This document shows positions 56,801 through 64,000 of a stretch of 64,000 bases of DNA, piece after piece. Position 1 is the first letter of the stretch, and each line of letters opens with the position of its first letter. Source of the stretch: Xenorhabdus hominickii (GTDB lineage Bacteria > Pseudomonadota > Gammaproteobacteria > Enterobacterales > Enterobacteriaceae); assembly GCF_002632725.1 (NCBI RefSeq), contig NZ_NJAI01000008.1, positions 59,981-123,980 of the forward strand. The letters are read 5' to 3'. The translations under genes were made by a program, and so were the position numbers. The notes below the pieces were generated by a model. It was not told where the DNA came from. It did not search any database and saw only the letters and a program-made list of their open reading frames with translations.

Positions 56801-59800
56801 CATTAGGAGGTGACTCCATCTTAATGTTGAAAGTTCGTTCGGAAGCTGAAAAGGCAGGAATGAATGTGACTCTTTCTGAGTTATCACAACATTTGACAAT
56901 AGTTGAGTTGGGTCAACACATTGGCATTAGTTATAAAGCTCAAAGAACCGTTGAATTATCCCCTCTTGAACTTATCAAAGAAAAAGAGCGAGCGAAACTT
57001 TCTCAATATGCTGATGCATTTCCTGCAACTCAGCTCCAACTTGGCCTGATATATCATAGTCAGCAGAGTAAAGGCTCAGCCACTTATAAGGATGTTTTCC
57101 GCTATACGATGAAAGGAGAATGGAAACCTGACATTTTTCGTAAAAGCGCAGTGGCAACTATCCAACGTCATCCTGTTCTTCGTTCACACTTTAATTTGGC
57201 TGATTTCAGCGAGCCCTTGCAAGTCATTAATCACAGTATCGGGTTTGATCATGCAATAGAAATTAAAGATCTTAGTTTATTGGCATTGGTTGAATCTGAA
57301 CAATACATTAAAGAGTACATGAAAAAAAGAAGTTGTCAGGACTACCATTTTGATCATTCACCTCTGTATCACATCTGTCTGTTCAAAACCATAGACACTA
57401 TAGAGATGATATTTAGTTTCCATCATGCCATTCTGGATGGGGGCAGCGTGGCAAATTTGATACGTGAATTATTCTCCCGTTATCTTAATGATGGTATGTA
57501 TTTTTCTGAAACTGATGTACTTCCATCACCTGCTCTGTATATACAAGATGAACTTCACGCATTACAAGATCAGGAACACAAAACGTTCTGGCAAGAAATG
57601 TTTAATGGACTTCCCCGAACACAATTCCCTAGCTACCGATTATATGAAAGTTTGCCAAAAAATCGTATTTTCACAAAAAAGGCACTCATTCCAGAAGAAA
57701 TTGAAAAAAAACTGAAGGTATTAGTACAACAAGAAAATGTTTCCATTAAATCGGTTTTCTTTGCTGCACATTGTTTAACGATAGCTATAGTGACGAATCA
57801 GGATGAAATTGCGACTGGATTGGTTACCCATGGCAGACCTGATGTGCAGAATTCAGAACAGACGCTGGGTTTGTTTCTTAATACAATCCCCGTGCGTTTC
57901 TCTATATCTGACAAAACATGGAAAGAGTGTATTCATTCTGTATTCAGTGCTGAACAGCGCCATGCACCATACCGTAAATACCCGCTTAATGCTATCCAAC
58001 AGGTGGCAGGTGAAGGGGCAAGAATAAATTCTGCATTCAATTACATTCACTTCCACGTATTATCTGAAGTATTTGGCAGCCCTGATTTGTCTCTAATTGC
58101 GTTTGACCCGTGGGAAGAAACTAACTTTGAAGTATTATTCAATGTTATGACTGACTTCATCACAGGTCAGAACCATCTACGGTGTGATTTTGACGGAAAT
58201 ATTTTCTCACAAGTGCAGGCTGATACTTATATGGACACCTATATGACCATATTGAACAGTATGGTCAGTAAGGGTGATCAACGGGCAGCTCTGAGCCAGC
58301 CACTCACACAAAGAAGCAAGGAAATACCATCCCCAGAATTCATATCAACGATAGCTATGATTATGAAAAATGTACAGGAGCAACCTGATGCAATAGCGAT
58401 TCGGTATCACAAACTGCAATGGAGTTATGAAAAACTATGGTTAGAATCCGGTAAAATTGCTTCCGCACTGATTTCTGAGGGCGTCGTTCAAAATACACCT
58501 GTCGCTATAGCTCTTGAGCGTTCTCCTACACTAGTTGCATCACTGATTGGTGTGATGAGAGCCGGAGGAGTATGTTTACCATTGGATCTGAACTATCCGA
58601 CTCAGCGTATTGAAGCTATGTTGGAACAAGCTCAGCCGATACTTGCTATTGTTGATAGTAAATACGATAACTTACTCAACATAGTAACAGTCCCGACAAT
58701 AAGAGTGGACACATTAATAAACGAAAATACGTGTGTATCTGATATAGAAATAGCTCCTGAGCAGTTGGCTTATTTACTGTTTACATCAGGTTCAACGGGT
58801 AAACCAAAAGGCGTGGCAATGCCACATCGTAGCTTGTCGAATTTGGTTACCTGGCAAAATGAAACCCATACTGGTAAGAATATTCGTTCTACCTTGCAAT
58901 ATGCCCCTCTGAGTTTTGACGTTTCATTTCAGGAAATCTTCTCTACACTTACTTCTGGTGGAGAATTACACCTTATTAGTGAAAATGAACGACGTGACCC
59001 TTTGCAGTTACTGCGTATTATCGATAATTACCAGACAGAAAGAATTTACCTGCCTTATGTTGCACTTCAGCAATTGGCTGAAACAGCAATAGCACTGGGC
59101 ACCTACCCGAAAAATCTAAAAACTGTCATTTCATCAGGTGAACAACTCCGGGTTACCGAAGATATTCGTTTGTTTATTGGACAAATAAATAACGGTATCC
59201 TTGAGAATCAGTATGGCCCCACGGAAACTCATGTCATCACTGCATTTACTATGCAGGGCAATCCAAAAATTTTCCCTGCGCTTCCACCTATTGGTAAAGG
59301 TATCAACAACTCAGATGTTGTGCTCCTGAACAGTCAATTACAAGAAGTTGCTTCTGGTGAGCAAGGTGAAATTTATGTCCGCGGTTTACCTGTAGCACTG
59401 GGTTATTACCGCCAGCCAGAATTAACAGCAGAGCGATTCATTATGTTCACAGACAGTGATGAGCCACTATATCGTACTGGTGATCTGGGTGTGAAACTTA
59501 AGGATGACAATATTCTCTGTTTAGGTCGCAAGGATACACAGGTTAAAGTTCGTGGTTATCGCATTGAGCTGGCGGAAGTAGAATTAGCAATATTAAGTAC
59601 TCCCGGAGCCGAAGAAATACTGAAAGACGTTGCTGTCGTCGTTCAACAGCGCGGTGAAAATGATAGTTTTCTGGTTGCTTTCCTGATCGGAGAAAAAAAT
59701 GAAGCATTTACTGTACATGTACAGCAAAATTTGTCTGAAACTCTTCCTAAACATATGCTTCCTTCCCAAATAGAGTGGTTGGAATCACTGCCTAAGACCC

Positions 59801-60999
59801 CTAGTGGGAAACGTGATGATGCGGCGTTGCGTAGTATACGGATCATTCATGGGCATAATGATGTAGAGGATATTGCTCCGCGAGACAACTATGAGCAAGT
59901 ATTGTGTGATCTGGCTGCGGACTTGTTGAAAATACCCAGCTTATCTGTTCATCAAAACTTATTTGATATCGGCGGCACATCATTGACAGCCATGAGAATG
60001 GTCGTTTTGGTAGAAAAACATTTCAGTACCAACATTCCTTTGTCTCTTTTCGTTAGTAATCCAACTGTTGCACAGCTGGCTACATATATCAGAGATAAAG
60101 GAGGATGTCCAAAATTCAGTCCCCTTGTCCCCATGCGTACTACAGGTCATAAACGACCATTGTTTTTTGTCCATCCAATGGGGGGAAATGTATTGTCCTA
60201 TTTACGGTTAGTGAAGTATTTCCCCGATGATCAACCTTTCTATGCATTGCAGTCTCACGGAGTAGATGCAGGATCTATGCCATTGACCAGTGTGCAAGAA
60301 CAAGCTGCAAATTATTTGGAAGCCATACGTCAAATCCAGCAACATGGCCCATATTCAATCGGAGGTTGGTCTTATGGAGGATTTGTTGCATTCGAGATAG
60401 CACGTCAGTTGAAAGAACATGGAGAAGAAGTTGCAGATCTTTTCGTCTTAGATACGGTTGCCCTTAACACGGAATCTCAAGGAAAAGCGAATGAGGAAGC
60501 ACTACTACGATGGTTTTTCTGGGAGTTATTGTGGCTTAATGAAGGAGCAACTCTCCCTGAGCAGATTGTACCGGAACATATTACTTCTCTGCAGGAACGA
60601 TTCGAATATATCACAGAGCACGCTATTGCTACAGGAGCAATTCCACAAGGCAGCTCTCGTGCTGTCGTACAAAGATTATTTGATGTGTATAAGACCAATT
60701 GGAAAGCCGCTACGGATTATGCTGCTTATACGGCAGATATCAATGTGACTTTATTACATGCAACGCGTCCATTACCTGAAGTTCTACGCTCTATGCATGA
60801 TGCGATACGAAGTGAGTATCGTGATCCTAAAAATGGCTGGGAGAGTAAGACAACGGGTCATATCAATGTCATTGATGTACCAGGTGATCATTTGGAAATT
60901 ATGGAAGTACCATATGTGGCTGAAGTTGCGCGAGTTATCCTTCGAGCAATGGATGAATATCCTAGAAAACAAGTATTGTTGGCTTCGGAGGAAATATGA
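53836..60999 (+). CDS. pxaA: Two-module NRPS, C-A-T-C-A-T-TE (pyrrolizixenamide synthetase PxaA-like)
   Basis: 2387 residues. Domains in order: starter-type C (HHIVCDG at 133-139); A1 (TSGSTGQPKG from ~595, FDVSVWE with Asp640, His683); carrier T1 (LGGDS, Ser994); C2 (HHAILDG at 1196-1202); A2 (TSGSTGKPKG from ~1650, FDVSFQE with Asp1695); T2 (IGGTS, Ser2049); thioesterase (GGWSYGG, Ser2179). The A1 specificity residues read D-V-W-H-F-S-L-V-D, the EntF-type serine code. A2 reads D-V-Q-I-I-S-Q-V-I, closest to proline (D-V-Q-L-I-A-H-V-V). An acyl-Ser-Pro product with a downstream flavin monooxygenase matches the recalled PxaA/PxaB and legonmycin logic. The ATG at 53836 has no ribosome binding site; see the leader ORF. 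The stop overlaps pxaB. Confidence 0.85.
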   Translation: MKKSQIVPLTQYQKEIYYEAQRNPESSQFTLSVMRILKENINLKKLFYSINNVLSYDVTCQLRIVEQAEGLSQQIQDITVNQTEFIDAEGENVTVFFNKWSERIFNLDDKSLLEAALVRNLQNGCIAIFLRAHHIVCDGWGINQLAEKILQHYQNNDINQVISYDNSEEYISAITGQEIILSQPEIEQQITELAIFTQRHEPVFFNRGKKVNLSRFMHHRYILAKAEVEKAMSQETNPYQVVMSAIAILLSRIHNNTQLTIGVPLLNRRINQLNVAGQWANTLPLAIEVKADDILLDLAARIKTDTTKLKTFEHIPLGRLLKAIGTTKRQWFDVTISYNYLPIVDTFCYSYKNKDNYAAAHEDDAIAIHMNTYGDNNDVVIDITGAVDVFDENYTFETFTTSLERLIEQFIASPTQTVSEINLSSAEEMAQLVLFEQGPIAEFSKQDTLSTLFDTQISLHGKAVAIVNSDDQPTLTYTQFQIRIDNMVTVLLKEGVRKGDIVAILMDRSTDMLTAIFAVLKAGAAYLPIDSNYPQERIDYMLNDSGVKVIISDKLNQSLLTESYIVIDGNNISAQENIKQPNLSTADSLAYMIYTSGSTGQPKGVMIDHYSVVNRIEWMQERYPLDNTDVILQKTPISFDVSVWELFWWSISGASVHLLPPGAHKDPLEIIKAINIHNVTTLHFVPSMLQPFLDILEAEPELVDKLTSLRRVFVSGEALPPTRVNQFRKIFSSFGLNAPALINLYGPTEATVDVSYFEFLPENNEVINRVPIGFPINNISLRIMSPHGTRQSIGIAGELQISGIGLARGYYNKSELTDEKFIWDREQRWYRTGDLARWLSDGSIEYLGRIDNQVKIRGNRIELGEVQNTLERIPGITQAEVLPQKNNNDDTYLCAYYVTNNLSFTSEKLRKILLEFLPDFMVPLKFFQVPSIPITPNGKVDREALRTFVKKEVSSKHDDARTETEYKLAEIWKRVLKIAQLSVQDNFYTLGGDSILMLKVRSEAEKAGMNVTLSELSQHLTIVELGQHIGISYKAQRTVELSPLELIKEKERAKLSQYADAFPATQLQLGLIYHSQQSKGSATYKDVFRYTMKGEWKPDIFRKSAVATIQRHPVLRSHFNLADFSEPLQVINHSIGFDHAIEIKDLSLLALVESEQYIKEYMKKRSCQDYHFDHSPLYHICLFKTIDTIEMIFSFHHAILDGGSVANLIRELFSRYLNDGMYFSETDVLPSPALYIQDELHALQDQEHKTFWQEMFNGLPRTQFPSYRLYESLPKNRIFTKKALIPEEIEKKLKVLVQQENVSIKSVFFAAHCLTIAIVTNQDEIATGLVTHGRPDVQNSEQTLGLFLNTIPVRFSISDKTWKECIHSVFSAEQRHAPYRKYPLNAIQQVAGEGARINSAFNYIHFHVLSEVFGSPDLSLIAFDPWEETNFEVLFNVMTDFITGQNHLRCDFDGNIFSQVQADTYMDTYMTILNSMVSKGDQRAALSQPLTQRSKEIPSPEFISTIAMIMKNVQEQPDAIAIRYHKLQWSYEKLWLESGKIASALISEGVVQNTPVAIALERSPTLVASLIGVMRAGGVCLPLDLNYPTQRIEAMLEQAQPILAIVDSKYDNLLNIVTVPTIRVDTLINENTCVSDIEIAPEQLAYLLFTSGSTGKPKGVAMPHRSLSNLVTWQNETHTGKNIRSTLQYAPLSFDVSFQEIFSTLTSGGELHLISENERRDPLQLLRIIDNYQTERIYLPYVALQQLAETAIALGTYPKNLKTVISSGEQLRVTEDIRLFIGQINNGILENQYGPTETHVITAFTMQGNPKIFPALPPIGKGINNSDVVLLNSQLQEVASGEQGEIYVRGLPVALGYYRQPELTAERFIMFTDSDEPLYRTGDLGVKLKDDNILCLGRKDTQVKVRGYRIELAEVELAILSTPGAEEILKDVAVVVQQRGENDSFLVAFLIGEKNEAFTVHVQQNLSETLPKHMLPSQIEWLESLPKTPSGKRDDAALRSIRIIHGHNDVEDIAPRDNYEQVLCDLAADLLKIPSLSVHQNLFDIGGTSLTAMRMVVLVEKHFSTNIPLSLFVSNPTVAQLATYIRDKGGCPKFSPLVPMRTTGHKRPLFFVHPMGGNVLSYLRLVKYFPDDQPFYALQSHGVDAGSMPLTSVQEQAANYLEAIRQIQQHGPYSIGGWSYGGFVAFEIARQLKEHGEEVADLFVLDTVALNTESQGKANEEALLRWFFWELLWLNEGATLPEQIVPEHITSLQERFEYITEHAIATGAIPQGSSRAVVQRLFDVYKTNWKAATDYAAYTADINVTLLHATRPLPEVLRSMHDAIRSEYRDPKNGWESKTTGHINVIDVPGDHLEIMEVPYVAEVARVILRAMDEYPRKQVLLASEEI

Positions 61000-62198
61000 A
61001 TCGTCCATTAAAAGTGATCATAATTGGAGCCGGTATCGGTGGGCTAACAACTGCTATAGTGTTACGGCAGTTTGGCTATGTTGTTGAAGTTTATGAACAA
61101 GCAACAACTTTACGTACAGCTGGTTCAGGTTTATCTGTGATGTCCAATGCTATTGCTGCTTTATCCTCTATTGGTATTAATCTGAAATTGGAGCACTTTG
61201 GTGCTCCAATTAAATGTTTTGAAATTAGGAATATCAGAGATCGTTTGATACGCAAATTACCAATACCTGAAATCTCGTCTTCTAATGGATTTGATAGTGT
61301 TTGTATATCACGTAAAGCATTGCAGGAAGCTCTGTTACAGCAACTTGATAAGAATGTTATACATATCGGCGCTAAGGCCACCAATATTACTGAAAGAAAT
61401 GATGGTATTTCTATCCATTTTGCTGATGGTAGAGAAACACATGGAGATTTGCTCATTGGTGCTGATGGGATCTACTCTTTTGTCCGTGATTATATTCAAG
61501 GGAATAAATCAATTCGCACAGCCGATTATATTGCTTGGCTGGCTATTACTCGCTATCAACATCCACAGATCACATCTGGCTATGTTGGTCACTATTGGGG
61601 GACAGGAAAACGAATTGGCTTGATTGATATAGGTGGAGGTGAAGTATATTGGTGGGGAACTGCAAATATGCATACTGAGCAGGCCCACAAATGGCAAGGA
61701 AATAATCGAGATATCTTGTCATATTATAAGGGATGGCCGGACATTGTTTCCGATATTATCCTACAAACACCATCCGAAAATATAATTGCCGTTCCTGCTC
61801 AGGATAGACCTTTTTCATCTTGCTGGGGAAAAGGAAGGATCACTCTCTTAGGAGATGCAGCTCATCCTATGCTTACCAGCCTTGGCCAAGGTGCAGGTAT
61901 GGCTATCGAAGACGCCTCTGTTTTGGGACATGTACTTAGGCAGCAATCAGATCCAGTTTCTGCTCTGCGTCAGTATGAAAAGATTCGTATTCCAAGGACT
62001 GAAATGTTAGTTAATGCATCAAGGACACTGAGTGAAGTGGAGCAAGATGATCGTTTCTTTCATTGTTTGAAGAGGAATCTCTCTTTGCAATTTGTTCCAA
62101 CTAAAACACTCAAGAAAGGTCTTGATAAATCATTGGTTTTTTCTGCGGATGGTCTTGATCTTGATGCTAATACATCTCTAAGTTCTTTCAGGAGGTAG
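60996..62198 (+). CDS. pxaB: FAD-dependent monooxygenase, PxaB-like
   Basis: A 400-residue group A flavoprotein monooxygenase. The FAD fold starts VIIIGAGIGGLTTAIVLRQF, the DG motif region is GDLLIGADGIYSFVRDYIQG, and the second FAD motif is ITLLGDAAHPMLTSLGQGAG. In pyrrolizixenamide and legonmycin biosynthesis such an enzyme oxidises the NRPS-released bicyclic indolizidine in a Baeyer-Villiger-type reaction leading, after ring contraction, to a pyrrolizidine; that role is inferred from pairing with the Ser/Pro NRPS. The start overlaps the NRPS stop by ATGA, so translation is coupled. Confidence 0.85.
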   Translation: MNRPLKVIIIGAGIGGLTTAIVLRQFGYVVEVYEQATTLRTAGSGLSVMSNAIAALSSIGINLKLEHFGAPIKCFEIRNIRDRLIRKLPIPEISSSNGFDSVCISRKALQEALLQQLDKNVIHIGAKATNITERNDGISIHFADGRETHGDLLIGADGIYSFVRDYIQGNKSIRTADYIAWLAITRYQHPQITSGYVGHYWGTGKRIGLIDIGGGEVYWWGTANMHTEQAHKWQGNNRDILSYYKGWPDIVSDIILQTPSENIIAVPAQDRPFSSCWGKGRITLLGDAAHPMLTSLGQGAGMAIEDASVLGHVLRQQSDPVSALRQYEKIRIPRTEMLVNASRTLSEVEQDDRFFHCLKRNLSLQFVPTKTLKKGLDKSLVFSADGLDLDANTSLSSFRR

Positions 62199-62199
62199 T

Positions 62200-62424
62200 A
62201 TGGTTCAGCAAATATCTGAAGCTCTAAACACATGTAAATCAATACTAATTACAGGGGCATCTACAGGACTTGGCGCCCGGACTGCTTGTTATCTTGCTAG
62301 TCGAGGATTTACTGTTTTCGCTGGTATACGGGATATCGGTAGCGTAAAACCAGATTCAACATCCAATATCTTCCAACGAAACAGTACCTGTAGGAATTCA
62401 GATAGTAAGTGCACGTTTTCGTGA
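62200..62424 (+). pseudogene. Truncated short-chain dehydrogenase/reductase (N-terminus only)
   Basis: 74 residues preceded by a perfect GGAGG, one base after the pxaB stop. SILITGASTGLGARTACYLA and SRGFTVFAGIRD are the cofactor-binding start of an SDR (TGxxxGxG). Similarity ends near 62365, where sequence of another gene takes over. The catalytic Ser-Tyr-Lys region is missing, so it cannot be an active SDR. It was probably once the third gene of the cluster. Confidence 0.75.
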
Positions 62425-62497
62425 AGACTTATGTTTGAAGGCAGCAGAAGATATTGAAAATAGAGGGGAGCCTGTAAACGTTATTACTCCATTTTAA
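62363..62497 (+). pseudogene. 3' fragment of an amidase-signature gene
   Basis: In the +1 frame relative to the SDR fragment the sequence reads NETVPVGIQIVSARFREDLC, then LKAAEDIENRGEPVNVITPF and stop. This is the usual C-terminal end of amidase-signature hydrolases (PxGxQIV..RFREDLxLxAA). The catalytic Lys-Ser-Ser core is absent. It abuts the SDR remnant directly, marking a deletion or recombination junction near 62365. Confidence 0.7.
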
Positions 62498-62565
62498 TAT
62501 CTAGAATAATGTAGTAAATCCCAATTTTATTTAAGAAGAACTATTTTAGAATCACGTAAATTGAA

Positions 62566-62619
62566 GCTCGGTTTTTTCGGTTAAAAAATCCTGACACGAC
62601 TTCTAACAAAAAACCGAGC
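62566..62619. terminator. Inverted repeat between the amidase remnant and lysR
   Basis: GCTCGGTTTTTT (62566-62577) and AAAAAACCGAGC (62608-62619) form a perfect 12-bp stem with a 30-nt loop between convergent genes. The loop adds a nested TTTTTTCGGTTAAAAAA hairpin. Probably a bidirectional terminator. Confidence 0.5.
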
Positions 62620-62653
62620 AGTATGAATAATTCTATTATCATCTTAATAAAAA

Positions 62654-63577
62654 CTACCTTGATTCCCAAATCGCTTTACCTTGCCATTTATTTTCAATTA
62701 ACTCTATGAATTTTCTTACTTTTGGAGAAAGATGACGTCTTGTAGGATACACAGCGCAAATAGGTTCCTCTTCTCGGCAAAATGGTTCCAATACAGGTAT
62801 TAACTCTCCTTTTAATATTTGTTCCCCTACTAAAAACGCCCCTACCTGAATCAAACCAAATCCAGCTAGTGCTGCATCTCTCAAAGCTTCAGAATTATGA
62901 AAAAGCATTCTACCTTTCAACCGATAATCATGATATTGATTATTAAATTGGTAGCGCCATGAAACAGGCATACCTTGATGTAAAAATACTAGAGTGTCAT
63001 GGTTCAATAAGTCATCCGGCAATTCCGGAACCCCTCTCTTTTTCAGATAATCTGGTGAAGCACAAGTAATCAATCTATGCGGAGCAAGAACCCTGCGTAT
63101 AAGTCGACTATCATCATTACCTCCAATACGTATGGCTAGATCAATACCATCACGCACAAGGTCACTGTAATAATCAGAAAAAGTCACTTCAGCTTCAACT
63201 TCTGACCACATTGATAAAAAGTCGAAAAGAATTGGTACTACATGCATACGCCCAAAAGATACTGGAAGATCAATACGTAAACGTCCTTGAGGAATTTGAT
63301 TTCTCTTATTTAAAGTACTTTCTAACTCTTCTACTTCAGCAATAATGTTTAATGCATGCTCATAAAATATTAAACCTTCTTCACTCAAATTTATATTACG
63401 AGTAGTTCTATATATAAGACGACTAGAGAGCTTTTCTTCTAACTTATTAATACTTTTCCCTACTGCAGAGCGTGAAATTCCCAGTAATTGTGCCGCTGTA
63501 GTGAAACTACGTACATTAGCAACTTTTACAAACACAAGAATATCAGAGATATTATTAATAAGGATTCTATTTGACAC
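62654..63577 (-). CDS. LysR-family transcriptional regulator
   Basis: A 307-residue regulator of the group often adjoining efflux or oxidoreductase genes. Residues ~1-65 are the winged helix (FVKVANVRSFTTAAQLLGIS, then RSAVGKSINKLEEKLSSRLI). Residues ~90-300 form the periplasmic-binding-protein-like effector domain (GRLRIDLPVSFGRMHVVPIL; DLVRDGIDLAIRIG). The frame opens at a TTG at 63598, but the GTG at 63577 after GGGGAC fits the family N-terminus better. It is divergent from the MFS gene and may control it; a role for the pxa genes is only positional. Confidence 0.88.
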   Translation of the reverse strand: MSNRILINNISDILVFVKVANVRSFTTAAQLLGISRSAVGKSINKLEEKLSSRLIYRTTRNINLSEEGLIFYEHALNIIAEVEELESTLNKRNQIPQGRLRIDLPVSFGRMHVVPILFDFLSMWSEVEAEVTFSDYYSDLVRDGIDLAIRIGGNDDSRLIRRVLAPHRLITCASPDYLKKRGVPELPDDLLNHDTLVFLHQGMPVSWRYQFNNQYHDYRLKGRMLFHNSEALRDAALAGFGLIQVGAFLVGEQILKGELIPVLEPFCREEEPICAVYPTRRHLSPKVRKFIELIENKWQGKAIWESR

Positions 63578-63703
63578 AATTTGTCCCCAGTATTGCAACG
63601 AAAGTACAGTTTATCATCATCATATGTTTAGATATATTAATAATACATTACACAGTAAGTTATTTTTACGAAAGATAAGTAATAATTTTTAAAGGAAATC
63701 AAA

Positions 63704-64000
63704 TGGTAGACTCTGATAAAGATAACAATCGTGCTGTTGCACGACCTTGGTTTGCTGTCACATCCATAGGATTGTCAACATTTTCAGTTGTGACAACAGA
63801 AATGTTACCAGTAGGACTTTTAAATCCGATGGCAGACACACTCGGAACATCAGTGGGTACTGCTGGATTAATGATTACATTACCAGCATTGTTTGCGGCC
63901 TTATTCGCTCCCTTGGTAATTCTCGTATCCGGTGGCATAGATCGTCGAAGAATTTTGTGTCTATTAATGCTGCTTCTTATTGTTGCAAATATTGTATCAG
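63704..64000 (+). CDS. MFS transporter (DHA1-like), N-terminal part; runs off the window
   Basis: The first 99 residues are present. After a short cytosolic leader come helices with the motif TEMLPVGLLNPMADTLGTSV and GTAGLMITLPALFAALFAPL, typical of the AraJ/YdhP/sugar- and drug-efflux branch of the MFS, then DRRRILCLLMLLLIVANIVS. AAAGGA precedes the ATG. The TEMLPVGLL motif suggests an exporter rather than an importer. Divergent from lysR. Confidence 0.85.

Overview
The window looks like a chromosomal segment of an entomopathogenic Morganellaceae bacterium, most probably Xenorhabdus (Photorhabdus is the alternative). The grounds are AT-rich enterobacterial genes, E. coli-like neighbourhoods (mltD-gloB-yafS-rnhA-dnaQ-tRNA-Asp and fbaA-pgk-epd-tktA), a PAS4-type LuxR solo, degenerate copies of a repeat I associate with this group, and an NRPS/flavin monooxygenase pair matching the pyrrolizixenamide (pxaA-pxaB) cluster of Xenorhabdus. 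Genus and cluster assignments come from memory of the families, not from a search.

Layout. 1-4150: end of an IS1-type transposase, a VOC protein, a gene-poor kilobase with a repeat copy, an overlapping XRE regulator/VUT transporter pair and a LuxR solo. 4346-17052: a complete myo-inositol catabolic locus, iolB, iolE, iolC (fused kinase-DUF2090), a second Gfo/Idh/MocA dehydrogenase, a sodium-solute symporter, iolG, iolD and mmsA on the minus strand, with the RpiR-type regulator iolR divergent. Near-identical 16-bp palindromes mark the probable IolR operators. 17053-18212: intergenic decay, including an ABC-exporter remnant. 18213-31475: a 4-hydroxyphenylacetate (hpa) locus, hpaR divergent from hpaG1-G2-E-D-F-(succinate semialdehyde dehydrogenase)-H-I-X-A and then hpaBC. 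HpaBC hydroxylates 4-HPA to homoprotocatechuate, the meta-cleavage enzymes yield pyruvate and succinate semialdehyde, and the extra dehydrogenase carries the latter to succinate.

32276-49438: mostly core genes: dtpB; fbaA-pgk-epd and tktA; ymdB and a GNAT; tRNA-Asp; dnaQ, rnhA, yafS, gloB, mltD; small accessory proteins (MepB-like, DUF2807, a RidA-like protein lacking its catalytic Arg); a YgfZ lacking its signature Cys; and a DoxX protein divergent from soxR through a perfect SoxR box inside a 19-bp-spaced promoter.

50006-64000: accessory and mobile-element-rich: a prophage-type protein, an OB-fold lipoprotein-like protein, gene-poor DNA, an IS5-type mini-element with intact ends that cuts a small ORF, then the two-module NRPS (C-A-T-C-A-T-TE; Ser-type first A domain, Pro-like second) coupled by ATGA to a flavin monooxygenase. 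The pair is followed by a truncated SDR fused to the tail of an amidase gene, a LysR regulator and the start of an MFS transporter that runs off the window.
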